Shown: positions 48,490 through 58,642 of the stretch, one piece after another
Numbering within the stretch: position 1 is the stretch's first letter
Layout of the letters: every line of letters starts with the position of its first letter
From: a bacterium
Lineage (GTDB): Bacteria > Babelota > Babeliae > Babelales > JABJEI01
Length of the DNA: 64,000 nucleotides
Assembly: GCA_018663245.1 (NCBI GenBank)
Contig: JABJEI010000001.1
Span: 62,001-126,000, forward strand
Direction of reading: 5' to 3'
Made by a program: the position numbers and the translations under genes
Notes under the pieces: generated by a model
Database searches by the model: none
Told to the model about the DNA's origin: nothing
The model's input: only the letters and a program-made list of their open reading frames with translations

Positions 48490-49584
48490 CTATCTATCGA
48501 GCAAGACAACATTATTTTTTTGCCAATACAGATGTACGTGATCATCATACTCGATAACCTCTTGCGTAAAATGCTCTTCATTCTGCTCAAAAACCTGAAT
48601 CATGAGATCATTTTTTAAACGTACATGATACAGCGTTGAACGCCCATTGTAGACAATAGACTCAACAATGCCCTCAACGTGGTTAGAGAATCCAACCAGT
48701 GACTGCTTACTGATACATATTTTTTCGGGCCGCACGCTCATCAGTACGATGTCGTCACGTTTTACAATCTGCCCTTTTTTTGTAACTTGGGCCTGAAATG
48801 AACCCAGCAAAGGGACATCTATAACCACCGTTTGCGCCTCTTGCGAGACAAAGTCACCAGAAATAAAGTTACTAGCTCCAACAAACTGAGCAACAAACGA
48901 AGTTTTTGGGAATTCGTATATCTCTTCAGGCGTCCCCATCTGCTCAATTTCACCCTTGTAATTCATGATCGCCATCTGATCAGCAACAGTAAGCGCCTCA
49001 GACTGGTCATGAGTTACGTAAATAAAAGTTGTCTTTAGCTTGTCCTGAAGATCAATCAACTCAACAAGCATTTTTTCGCGTAAGTGGACATCCAATGCCG
49101 CCAAAGGCTCATCAAAAAGAAGCACATCTGGCTCATTAATCATAGCGCGCGCTAAAGCAACTCGTTGCTGTTGGCCACCAGATAACTGGTCAATGTACTT
49201 GTGTGCATGAGCACGCAACCGCACTGAACGCAAAATTTTCATTACTTTTTGCAAGGACACATCTTTGTCGATGCCACGGATACTTAATGGATACGCAACG
49301 TTATCAAAAACGGTCATATGAGGGAAAAGTGCATAGTTCTGAAAAACAGTGTTTACACTACGTCGGTTACTTGGAACTTCTGTTATATCCTGGTCACCCA
49401 AATAAATCTTGCCGCTATCGACATGGTCAAAACCAGCAATTAAACGCAACAACGTTGTTTTTCCGCAGCCACTTGGCCCAAGCAATGCAAAAAATTTACC
49501 GGCAGGCACATTTAAAGAAAAATCCTTAAGAACCTGCTCATCACCAAACTTTTTGCTCACCCCTTTAAATTGAATGCTACGCAT
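48490..49584 (-). CDS. potA: Spermidine/putrescine ABC transporter ATP-binding protein
   Basis: [54 protein letters not shown]-terminal TOBE-like region. Confidence 0.95.
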   Translation of the reverse strand: MRSIQFKGVSKKFGDEQVLKDFSLNVPAGKFFALLGPSGCGKTTLLRLIAGFDHVDSGKIYLGDQDITEVPSNRRSVNTVFQNYALFPHMTVFDNVAYPLSIRGIDKDVSLQKVMKILRSVRLRAHAHKYIDQLSGGQQQRVALARAMINEPDVLLFDEPLAALDVHLREKMLVELIDLQDKLKTTFIYVTHDQSEALTVADQMAIMNYKGEIEQMGTPEEIYEFPKTSFVAQFVGASNFISGDFVSQEAQTVVIDVPLLGSFQAQVTKKGQIVKRDDIVLMSVRPEKICISKQSLVGFSNHVEGIVESIVYNGRSTLYHVRLKNDLMIQVFEQNEEHFTQEVIEYDDHVHLYWQKNNVVLLDR

Positions 49585-50266
49585 TCTCCTTTCCCTTCCC
49601 TACACGAGAAAAGTACATAGGCACCACAACATCTGACAAGGTACATGGCACTACGACTGCAATAATCATTAACAAAAAAATCATACCCATTTTTGGAAAC
49701 CAATCCATACAACCATGCCCTACTAAATAGAACATTGAAGCCATGGAACTGATGAAAATATGTACAGCATGCGAGCTTACCGAAATAGAACTTTGATGAC
49801 TTGCAGAGCGATAACTCAAAGCCGCCCCATGCAACAAGCCAATAGCTGTAAACGGGATAATATTATGCATTTCTGAAACCAAACATATGTGCAGATCCAT
49901 AGGAATACCCATGATATAACCAGCTAAATATGGGAACATAACATCGGACAGCAAGCAAAAAAGCGTCGGTGCTATCACAGACAGAATTAAGCCAAGCAGA
50001 ATGTTTTTTGAAAATCGTAGGAACATAACAAATGTTCCACTAACAGCAAATACGATATGCATAAAGTGAAAACTATGGAATATAATATCACACGATTGCT
50101 GCATACCAGCAGTATTATCAGTCAAGAAAAAGAATGAGCTAAAACTTAAAACTACAAACCCAAACGCGACCGACATGATCGCATACGGAGTATGTAACAA
50201 AAGTTCAGACCAAACTGATCCGTGTCCATGCTCACAATCACTATGACTATGTTCTTTTTGTATCAC
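49577..50266 (-). CDS. His-rich polytopic membrane protein of unknown function
   Basis: MIQKEHSHSDCEHGHGS N-terminus, multiple TM segments with intramembrane His (IIFHSFHFMHIVF, LLHGAA, LVGHGCMDWF); 8-nt overlap with potA. Confidence 0.75.
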   Translation of the reverse strand: MIQKEHSHSDCEHGHGSVWSELLLHTPYAIMSVAFGFVVLSFSSFFFLTDNTAGMQQSCDIIFHSFHFMHIVFAVSGTFVMFLRFSKNILLGLILSVIAPTLFCLLSDVMFPYLAGYIMGIPMDLHICLVSEMHNIIPFTAIGLLHGAALSYRSASHQSSISVSSHAVHIFISSMASMFYLVGHGCMDWFPKMGMIFLLMIIAVVVPCTLSDVVVPMYFSRVGKGKENA

Positions 50267-50382
50267 TTGGTATCTCCTGAATTTCTGATACGACGTTGCC
50301 TATCATTTTATATGTTTAGATACATCAAGGTAGTATACTTTCTTGATGGCCGCAAAGCAAAATATACCTTTTTGTCTGTGTA

Positions 50383-53289
50383 TCAAAATGCATAACCCAA
50401 GGTCAAGAACCACGCATATCTGGACTGCTCACTATATTGCTTGGCCCACTTAAAGGCTGCATCAAAACGCAATGGCCCAACCGGCGTCTTATACCATAAC
50501 CCACATCCGGTCGCTCCAACAAATGCTCCGGGAATATCCACGCTTTCAAGCGTTTGGAAGTTATCCTGACCGAGCACTCCAATATCGTTAAAAACAGTCA
50601 TACCAATTTGACCAATCAACGGGAAGCGAACCTCAGTATTAATGTTTAACATTGATCGCCCTCCGATTGGAACATGTTTAAGCGAACCTTGGTCGTCATA
50701 CCTGCCAAGTGGCGGCACAAAGTCCGGCTGGTAAGAACGCACAGTTTGCGCCCCACCCAAGTAAAAACGTTCCGGTGGCATGATTGCTCTAAATGATTTA
50801 TTGAATACATGTCCACACGCAATACGTAGGCCCAACACAACCGAGTCATGCAGGCATACAAAAAATGATTGCTCAAAAAGCGCCTTGACCCAGGCAGCAG
50901 CTTCGCGCCTAGCAAGTGGCAGCATCGCTTTTAAACTTGCAACCGTCTGCGCCCCCTGCTTGGGGTAAACTTTGTCATCAAGATTATTCCAAAACCAGGA
51001 CGGCTCAATCTGGAGATACGGCACACGCTTGTCAATCAACTCAGGCTGAAACTGAATTGCCATAGCCAGCTCTTTAGAGATTTTTTCGGTTCTCATCCAC
51101 TCAATACCAAAGTTTACACCCAAGAATCCTTGTAAAAACCTACGATTTAAACCTGCAAGAACTCCATCTTGTGTTGCCCGATAAAGTCGTTTTTTTGAAC
51201 CGATAATCAAAGGTTGATCATAAACGTATGAATAGGCCTGTAAACTTGCCATCAGCGGCAAATCAAGCAGCCAAGGGGTCTGATACTTCAAGCGCATCGA
51301 CCGTCGGAAGCGAGTAACATCACAATCGATACCAAGCCTGTCTGCATGTCCCGTAGGATTTTTCCAGAGCAACGTTCCACCAACTTTGTATGTCGCACCT
51401 GAACGCCATGTAAAATTTTTACTAACCTGCTGATAACCAACCCTTCCACGCACCTCAAAAGGTGAGCCCTGAATTATTTTTAGTATTACAGGCTGTAGCC
51501 CATCAGATTCGCATAAAGCGGCCGGATACAATGAGACTGCATCAAACATTCCAAGGTCACGTATTCGCTGAGCCGACTCAGTAAGCTTTTTGCCAGACCA
51601 AGTCTGACCATGACTAAACAATAACTCATTCATTAGCGGCTTAAAGGGAGCACGAACCGTACCACGAAGAACCGGCTTACCAAATCTGACTATGCAGTTA
51701 TTGCCGTGCAACCGCCATACCAGCCTCGTACCACCCTCATGCTCAACAAACGATGGCCGTACATACGCATAAATCATGCCACGGTCTCGCAATGCCTGCA
51801 TGAGAACCTTGTTCTGGTCGTTGATTTGGCGCGGCGATATTGGAACAGAACCTACAACATTTGTAAACGGCTTAAACGAAAGAAGCTCATCTCCCTTTAG
51901 CTCAATGCCCTCAACCTGTACGCCTGTTACAATACATTGCTTACCAACATCCAAGCTCACGTACATGATATACTCATTGTTATCGCTAGCTTTTTCAAAC
52001 GATGTATCAGCAACACAAGCACTCCAGTAACCCTGATTAACGTAATGCTTAATCAGTTTGCTAGACCGCCTCTCAACCATCTGCTCATCGTACAATTGTG
52101 ACCGTTTGAACTTACGGTAAAACTTTTTGCGCGCAGCTAACGAATCCATGTCAGGCAGCCCCTCCAGAGTAATAGACTGAACGCGTGCGCGCTCTCCTTC
52201 TACAATAAAAAAGCTCAACCGCCCTTCCTGCTCGAAGGTCTGAATCTTTATATCCCAAAAACCTTTTTTGCGGTACAAATCCTCTATCTCTTCAGCAAAC
52301 ACCTCGGGCGGCACAATGCCGGCTGCAGGGCCAAATTCCAGCAGCAATGACCGCAAGCTCGACGCCGAAAAGTAGTGATTTCCAGAAAAAGAAAGGGTTC
52401 GCTTGTGATCCATTTTGACAGAAAAAACAAGGCGGACAGAACGCTCCAAAAAGCACAAAAACTCTTCGAGAGAAATAGTAATGCCCAAAAAACCCTTCTC
52501 ACTCAGATACTCATGCAACTCGTTGGTAGCATTCTCTATTCGCTGCTTGTCGTAACGTTTTTTTTCCAGATACTGCTTCAAAAATTTTGTAACGTACTGA
52601 CACATTTTATGCTTCAGCTTATTCCTACCAATAGAGCAGCTAACTTGAACCTGATCAACAGAAAACTGCTTACCTCGCTCAAGGGCAACCTCAACCGATA
52701 CCGTTTTTGTCAAAGGATCAAACGATAGAGAGTCGTTTGCCACCCCTTTAAAATAACCTTGATCGCAAAATGCTTCATGAATTCGCTCAAGCGATAGCTC
52801 GTGCTTGTGCTGATCAAACGGGTCATGAGGGCTTATTTGATAAAATCGGCGGTAAAGATCCTTACCTAGGACCAATCCCCTAAACGAAACACGATTAAAT
52901 ACCCAATGTGACCGCAGAAGGCAATGCAGTTGAGCAACAACCCCAGTACGATGAATATACAGATAAATATGTGAAAAAATTCCCTTGCAGATGAGAACGT
53001 TACACAGCTGAACAAGCCGCCCCTGGTCAACCATTTGTCCAACTTTGAGATCAGAAAGATACTCAAATTCTTGAGTAGATAAGGTAGAGTCTGACTCAAA
53101 CGAACAACGCTCAAGCATAAACGGTTCTATGCCTGAAGCTTTTATTGCCTCTCTCGCACTATTTTTGCGCAAGCAGTCAATCTCTATTCTTTCCGTGCCA
53201 GAATCATCAGGTGTAGAACCTGAGCCCTGAACAGTACAAAAAGCAACAGATAAAATTAAAAGCGTATATAACAGTCGGAAACGGGCCAT
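50383..53289 (-). CDS. Omp85-superfamily outer membrane assembly protein (BamA/TamA-like)
   Basis: 968 aa, POTRA-like N-terminus; FYLGGAQTVRSYQPDFVPP, GGRSMLNINTEVRFPL, GLWYKTPVGPLRFDAAF, C-terminal Phe. Confidence 0.92.
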   Translation of the reverse strand: MARFRLLYTLLILSVAFCTVQGSGSTPDDSGTERIEIDCLRKNSAREAIKASGIEPFMLERCSFESDSTLSTQEFEYLSDLKVGQMVDQGRLVQLCNVLICKGIFSHIYLYIHRTGVVAQLHCLLRSHWVFNRVSFRGLVLGKDLYRRFYQISPHDPFDQHKHELSLERIHEAFCDQGYFKGVANDSLSFDPLTKTVSVEVALERGKQFSVDQVQVSCSIGRNKLKHKMCQYVTKFLKQYLEKKRYDKQRIENATNELHEYLSEKGFLGITISLEEFLCFLERSVRLVFSVKMDHKRTLSFSGNHYFSASSLRSLLLEFGPAAGIVPPEVFAEEIEDLYRKKGFWDIKIQTFEQEGRLSFFIVEGERARVQSITLEGLPDMDSLAARKKFYRKFKRSQLYDEQMVERRSSKLIKHYVNQGYWSACVADTSFEKASDNNEYIMYVSLDVGKQCIVTGVQVEGIELKGDELLSFKPFTNVVGSVPISPRQINDQNKVLMQALRDRGMIYAYVRPSFVEHEGGTRLVWRLHGNNCIVRFGKPVLRGTVRAPFKPLMNELLFSHGQTWSGKKLTESAQRIRDLGMFDAVSLYPAALCESDGLQPVILKIIQGSPFEVRGRVGYQQVSKNFTWRSGATYKVGGTLLWKNPTGHADRLGIDCDVTRFRRSMRLKYQTPWLLDLPLMASLQAYSYVYDQPLIIGSKKRLYRATQDGVLAGLNRRFLQGFLGVNFGIEWMRTEKISKELAMAIQFQPELIDKRVPYLQIEPSWFWNNLDDKVYPKQGAQTVASLKAMLPLARREAAAWVKALFEQSFFVCLHDSVVLGLRIACGHVFNKSFRAIMPPERFYLGGAQTVRSYQPDFVPPLGRYDDQGSLKHVPIGGRSMLNINTEVRFPLIGQIGMTVFNDIGVLGQDNFQTLESVDIPGAFVGATGCGLWYKTPVGPLRFDAAFKWAKQYSEQSRYAWFLTLGYAF

Positions 53290-53383
53290 GAGCGAGCCAG
53301 ATAAGTCTAAAATCTTTGTACAGACTTTTAGTTTACCATGGCTCCTCAGAACTACCAGCGCCCCATTTAAGCTTTAAAATAGC

Positions 53384-53662
53384 CTAAAGAATAACGCGAA
53401 ACACCCCTCTAAAATCCCGATTCTTGGTATGAGGCTCCACCATAAATGTGTTCAGAGTCTGCTCATCCAGAAGTCCCTCAACAAAAACAACAAAGCAATC
53501 TACCTGGTCCTTATCGCCGTACAACTCTAAGCGTGTCTGACCATCGTGCTTTACTCTCAGGTACCCCTCAACCTCTAGTAAACGTGCTTTGCGTAGCAGT
53601 TTTTTGTCAAAACCGGCTGGAAACGCTTCCATAAAAAACTCAAGCGATAAACATTTTTTCAT
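53384..53662 (-). CDS. Small acylphosphatase-like fold protein, probably non-catalytic
   Basis: MKKCLSLEFFMEAFPAGFDKKLLRKARLLEVEGYLRVKHDGQTRLELYGDKDQVDCFVVFVEGLL; start at 53662 avoids overlap with gltX. Confidence 0.55.
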   Translation of the reverse strand: MKKCLSLEFFMEAFPAGFDKKLLRKARLLEVEGYLRVKHDGQTRLELYGDKDQVDCFVVFVEGLLDEQTLNTFMVEPHTKNRDFRGVFRVIL

Positions 53663-53845
53663 AAAATTCCTTCTAAAACTCCCTACTCTGTTTACCACGT
53701 TTGGGTAGCCCAAAGTCAATGTCTGCCTATTGTTACAAACAAGCCCAGTTCTAGACATGGTTTGTCTGCGTACGTAAACTAAACAGCGATGATGTTTTTT
53801 GAGCACTAACCGTGCACTTTTTGGGCATAACATACAGGTAAACCT

Positions 53846-55273
53846 ATGGCAGATAAAGCTGTAAGGGTGCGATTTGCACCCTCTCCAACCGGCCTCATGC
53901 ACCTTGGCAACGTACGCGCCGCTCTATTCAACTATCTTTTTGCAAAGCAGCGTGGCGGAACTTTTGTACTCAGAATTGAGGACACCGACCCTCAACGCAA
54001 TTTTGATCCTGGAGCTAAATGCATACAGGCAGACCTAAAATGGCTTAATATAATTTGGAACGAAGGAGCTGACGCTGGTGGCCAATATGCTCCATACTTC
54101 CAGTCCAAACGCACCCAAGAATACCAAGCTCACCTAGAGCAACTTAAACAAGCTGGGCGAGTTTACCCCTGCTTCTGCACAACAGAAGAGCTTGACCAGA
54201 AACGGCAACGCCAAAAAGCGCTTAAGCAACCACCACGCTACGACCGAACCTGCTACAACCTGAGCGAACATGATCGAGCCCAGAAGCTTGAGCAGGGCAT
54301 CGCGTACGTTTACCGATTTGCCGTTGACCACAAAGCACAAATTGTCATCAAAGACTTAATCAAGGGAACAATCACCTTTGATATGAAGAACTTTTCGGAC
54401 TTCCCGATATCTCGGGCAAACGGCTCGTTCACCTTCATGTTTGCCAACTGTGTAGATGATATATCAATGAAGATGACGCATGTTTTCCGTGGTCAAGATC
54501 ATCTCTCTAACACGGCCGGACAAGCCTCAATTTACCAAGCTCTTGGCGTTCAGTTGCCAACTTTTTGGCACATGCCAATATTGTGTAACCGCGAAGGCAA
54601 AAAGCTCTCTAAGCGCGATTTTGGATTCTCGCTAGACGACCTGCGCAACCAAGGTTACCTACCAGAAGCAATCAACAACTATCTGGGAATTGTCGGTGGC
54701 TCGTTTGAGCAAGAGATTCTATCACTAAATGCAATGGCAAAAGCCATAAATTTTGATCACCGCCACGGTGCAAGCCACGTAAAGTACGATGTCGAAAAAC
54801 TACGCTGGATCAACCGCCAGTGGATAGCACATTACCCTGACAAACAACTCGCGCATCTATGCCGTCCATTCCTAGAACGGTCATGGCCACAAGCTAAACA
54901 ACTTGACGATGAGCGATTAATTCGCCTCATTACATCGGTCAAAACAGACCTAACCACGCTTGTTGACGCAGTTGACGCACTAGCCTTTGTTTTTGGCGCA
55001 CCTAAGCAAGCAAGCACAATTTTGGAACAGCACCTTGGGCCAGAAGCTACGCAACTGTTTAAAGCTGTTGCGAAAAAAAGCTTATCGCAATCAAGTGGAG
55101 ATATCGTAAAACTGCTCAAGGCTGAGGCCAGTGCATCTGAGCTATCTGCAAAGAACCTTTTTGCCGGCTTGCGAATTGCACTAACCGGCCAAGCTAAAGG
55201 TTTGAGCATTCATGGCCTGGTCGATGATCTGGGACAAGAAGAAGTTCGAGAGCGTTTAGGCCGCGTGCTTTAA
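53846..55273 (+). CDS. gltX: Glutamyl-tRNA synthetase
   Basis: VRFAPSPTGLMHLGNVRAALFNYLFAKQRGGTFVLRIEDTDPQR, KKLSKRDFGFSLDDL. Confidence 0.97.
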   Translation: MADKAVRVRFAPSPTGLMHLGNVRAALFNYLFAKQRGGTFVLRIEDTDPQRNFDPGAKCIQADLKWLNIIWNEGADAGGQYAPYFQSKRTQEYQAHLEQLKQAGRVYPCFCTTEELDQKRQRQKALKQPPRYDRTCYNLSEHDRAQKLEQGIAYVYRFAVDHKAQIVIKDLIKGTITFDMKNFSDFPISRANGSFTFMFANCVDDISMKMTHVFRGQDHLSNTAGQASIYQALGVQLPTFWHMPILCNREGKKLSKRDFGFSLDDLRNQGYLPEAINNYLGIVGGSFEQEILSLNAMAKAINFDHRHGASHVKYDVEKLRWINRQWIAHYPDKQLAHLCRPFLERSWPQAKQLDDERLIRLITSVKTDLTTLVDAVDALAFVFGAPKQASTILEQHLGPEATQLFKAVAKKSLSQSSGDIVKLLKAEASASELSAKNLFAGLRIALTGQAKGLSIHGLVDDLGQEEVRERLGRVL

Positions 55274-55295
55274 ACACAAGCAAAATCAAGCAAAA

Positions 55296-55330
55296 AGATG
55301 GGCGAATGTTGTAAAAACATCCGCCCATCT
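55296..55330. terminator. Bidirectional terminator between convergent gltX and the 897-aa ORF
   Basis: AGATGGGCGAATGTTG-TAAAA-ACATCCGCCCATCT then TTTT. Confidence 0.85.
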
Positions 55331-55358
55331 TTTGTACTAAAAGAGCTTTTCAACTCAA

Positions 55359-58052
55359 CTATTTTTTATGCTGTTTAAGCTTTCGTTTACTATTACGCCC
55401 ATCAAAACGACCAACTGCCTCAGCAATTTCCATCCACTTATCGCCCATAGGGCCTTGTGTATCGACAAGATTTGCATAATCTTCGGCTAAGGTTTTGTCG
55501 CATTGGGAAATATAACCAAGCAACGCATCAGCCCTATTCCAACCATACGCAAAATAACCGGGCCAATTTTTGGCAAAGCCAATATCACGATAAACCGCAG
55601 ATTTTTTAAGCTCCACAGCAGAATTTTTATTATACTTAGCTCCAAGCTCGTAGTACGATAATGCTTGATCTTCAATGTTTTTAAACTCTTGTGGCATTTC
55701 TTTACGACGTATCACCGTCATACCAATTCTACGCATGTCCTCGATTGTTGGATCAAGAACAGACTTCATGAATGTTTTTTCAACACTCCTACAAGCGGCT
55801 TTAAGCTCATCGGAGCCTTGGCCATCTTTTTTTGCAACTTTACCAAGTAACTTAGAACCAATTATTGTGCTAGGACAAACAACTCCCCATCCACGTATAA
55901 GACTAAGCGTATCCAACACATCAAACGCATGTTTAACGATGTCATTCTTGCGATGAATATTATTGATTGTTGGACTATCTTTATCTAATCCATACGTAGT
56001 ATAAAAACTCGAAATTGTATCCTGTTTCCACTTACTCAATCTTAGTTTCAGCGCCTTCTTCAAAGGTTCCATCTTTAAATCGCGAGCCTTATTCTCTTCG
56101 ATCAACTTTTTACGAGTCTCACAAACGTGTATCACCTCGTTGCCCTTTAGCATACGCAAGTACGCATCACGTTTTTTGGGCTCAACGTGCTCAACTAAAG
56201 CGTCAAAGCATTCAAGCATACCCTCACAAGCAGCTATCTTTGCATCCGCCTTAGTAACAGTACCCCAAGAGCTGCTTAAATCTGAAACTGTTTCTTCTTT
56301 AGGTTTATTTTCGGCATCTTTTTTTAAAGTCTTAGTAACACTATACATGTAAGAAACACCCAATTTATTGGCTGCATTCATATGCAAATCCTGCATATCA
56401 TCTTGTTTTGGATATAATGCTTTAAGCATTTCGCCAAAAATAATTAAAAATGCTTTTTGAACTCGTTCTTTTTGATTACCTTTGCCATCATCGCTACCAA
56501 AATACTTTCCAACTTTTGGAAGCTTACGCAATAAAGAAATAGCAGTCGTTCCACCATGGCTTAAAAATTGGTCCCAACCAAGCCCGTAATCTTCTGGCTT
56601 GATAGTCAACATATGTTGATCTCCATCGTCACCGCGATTAACCATAAGCCAGTGTGTCTGGCCTGCGATAAATTTCTCTGCTGACTCTTTTTCAAGCAAG
56701 CGATTATCTATTCCCTTGTGCTGAACACCCTTTTGCTCTTTGTAATGAGTAGAAGGACGGTCATACGATAGCCTACCGTAACCTTTAGAAGAACTTGGAT
56801 CAGCTACAAATTTGTTGAAAAAATCTTCTATGACATTGTCGCCATGCTGATTCAACGAAAATGTACCCTGTAGAAATGGCTTATTGCTATACCAGTTATT
56901 ACTGAGACAACGCAGAGCCCATACAGCGAATGGCCTTGTTCGACGAGGAACCGTTTGATAGGCTCCAATAATCAAATTACGCTCAATTTGTTGGCCCATT
57001 TCGGCATCCAAATAAAATTGCTTCAAAACAGAATTTTTGTTTCCATTCTTATCCACATACAGATATTTTCTTAAAATTGGATCTAGCCTTCTTTGCTTTC
57101 GCAACCATGCCATATCCAATTCATTCTGCTTCACTTTTATTTTAAGCTCAGCTACCTCTTCTTCGGCTATATCAACAGACAAATCGGGCACCGACGGAAT
57201 AGTCGCTTGCAATCGTTTCTGTTCTTCTAACTTATTTTTTGCAGCGAACTTGCGCCACCAAATAAACGCTTTATTTCTTAAACTAACTACACACTTCTTC
57301 TCAAACTCTCTAATCAAAAAATTCTTAAGCTTATCACTATAATTTTTATATTTATCAAGTTCAACGCTGGATTTTTTAAGTAAATCATTAACTGCAGTCA
57401 GTTTTTCATCCAACATGCGTATGTCTTTCACTGAAGGCAAATCACTAATCTTAGCCTTTAGCTCAATAATATTCTCAAGCTGTTTTTCCAACTTTTGTTG
57501 TTGATTTTCGTTTGCTTTCTGAAGACGTTCAGTGGTAAATTTTGCCTTCTTCAACTTTTCAATTTTTTCTTGAAGATCTTGCTCGAGAAGTACATTTTTC
57601 TTATTTTTGGCTGTTTTCAGAACATTTAGATTTGATTGAGTTTTTTTTAGTTTTGTCGTAATAGTTTCAATTCGATCTTCCCACAATTGCGATGCTCGTT
57701 CATATTGAACTATAATCGCCTCAATTTTTTGTTTAATATTCTTCAATTTTTGTGCGTTTCCATCATCAGAAGTTTGAGTGGCCTCTTTTTTAGAGTCACT
57801 TTTTGCAACTTTACGCCACGGAATTAAGTTCCGTAAACCTGCGATTACTTCGCCAAACGTGCCAACACGATCAAGGCTCTTATCAGAATTATCAGAACTT
57901 GAACTTTGACCTGATCTTGGAAAATCCAGCATGTCACTATAAACTGGTGATTGTGTTTCATTGTCGGAATCATTCCCGGTCGCCATAGAAAAGGCCGGAA
58001 GAGACACAGCTGTAAGAAATAACAGCATTGTGTTTAAAAATCGTTTTAACAT
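55359..58052 (-). CDS. Large secreted hypothetical protein with N-terminal coiled coil
   Basis: 897-aa ORF, signal peptide MLKRFLNTMLLFLTAVSLPAFSMA, long Lys/Glu-rich coiled-coil region. Confidence 0.82.
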   Translation of the reverse strand: MLKRFLNTMLLFLTAVSLPAFSMATGNDSDNETQSPVYSDMLDFPRSGQSSSSDNSDKSLDRVGTFGEVIAGLRNLIPWRKVAKSDSKKEATQTSDDGNAQKLKNIKQKIEAIIVQYERASQLWEDRIETITTKLKKTQSNLNVLKTAKNKKNVLLEQDLQEKIEKLKKAKFTTERLQKANENQQQKLEKQLENIIELKAKISDLPSVKDIRMLDEKLTAVNDLLKKSSVELDKYKNYSDKLKNFLIREFEKKCVVSLRNKAFIWWRKFAAKNKLEEQKRLQATIPSVPDLSVDIAEEEVAELKIKVKQNELDMAWLRKQRRLDPILRKYLYVDKNGNKNSVLKQFYLDAEMGQQIERNLIIGAYQTVPRRTRPFAVWALRCLSNNWYSNKPFLQGTFSLNQHGDNVIEDFFNKFVADPSSSKGYGRLSYDRPSTHYKEQKGVQHKGIDNRLLEKESAEKFIAGQTHWLMVNRGDDGDQHMLTIKPEDYGLGWDQFLSHGGTTAISLLRKLPKVGKYFGSDDGKGNQKERVQKAFLIIFGEMLKALYPKQDDMQDLHMNAANKLGVSYMYSVTKTLKKDAENKPKEETVSDLSSSWGTVTKADAKIAACEGMLECFDALVEHVEPKKRDAYLRMLKGNEVIHVCETRKKLIEENKARDLKMEPLKKALKLRLSKWKQDTISSFYTTYGLDKDSPTINNIHRKNDIVKHAFDVLDTLSLIRGWGVVCPSTIIGSKLLGKVAKKDGQGSDELKAACRSVEKTFMKSVLDPTIEDMRRIGMTVIRRKEMPQEFKNIEDQALSYYELGAKYNKNSAVELKKSAVYRDIGFAKNWPGYFAYGWNRADALLGYISQCDKTLAEDYANLVDTQGPMGDKWMEIAEAVGRFDGRNSKRKLKQHKK

Positions 58053-58273
58053 AATTTTACTCCATATTTATTTTGGTAAATTTTACACTTTATTGATTCT
58101 TTTATTATACGCTTTTAATATTCTAAATGTCAATTAAATTTAACAATTTAATGCAAAAAATGTATGAATTTTCTACCCGTATATGCTGTACAATGTCCTC
58201 AGCAATGGCTAATTAAAACCAAAATCAGTTACGATACAAAACATTAAAGTGCTGTAACAAAAAATTTAAAGAG

Positions 58274-58522
58274 TTAGACCGATTCGGTTCGTAAGCGATT
58301 TTCCATGCGTTGTAAATTACTCACAACACCCTGCCCCTCAAGATAGTTCATAACCTCAAGAAACGTTGGTTCTTGGTCAGCTGGAACAAAAAATTCCAGA
58401 ACACTGTTAGCCTTATCAATCGTACGATCAAAGATTAAATGCTCAAATGAACGAAAGATTCCGGTTAGTAGCCAGCATCGTTCACGCTGTACGCTAGCTT
58501 GATAATACAAACAGTAAGGCAT
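58274..58522 (-). CDS. Small hypothetical protein (possibly DUF4911-like)
   Basis: 82-aa ORF; similarity to DUF4911 is only an impression. Confidence 0.5.
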   Translation of the reverse strand: MPYCLYYQASVQRERCWLLTGIFRSFEHLIFDRTIDKANSVLEFFVPADQEPTFLEVMNYLEGQGVVSNLQRMENRLRTESV

Positions 58523-58642
58523 ATACTTAGATCCTCAATCATGGAAATATCCATTTAGCAATGGTTATTATCAATAAGAGCTTAGCAAGCTCATCAAACT
58601 ACGTAAATGTGTGTTTTTTATTTCATCACCCTTCAATGAGGA

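Noticed and set aside
53663-53902. 5' extension of the 53384 ORF overlapping the gltX start
   Set aside because: The extension has non-protein-like composition and overlaps gltX antisense; the internal ATG at 53662 gives a sensible compact protein.
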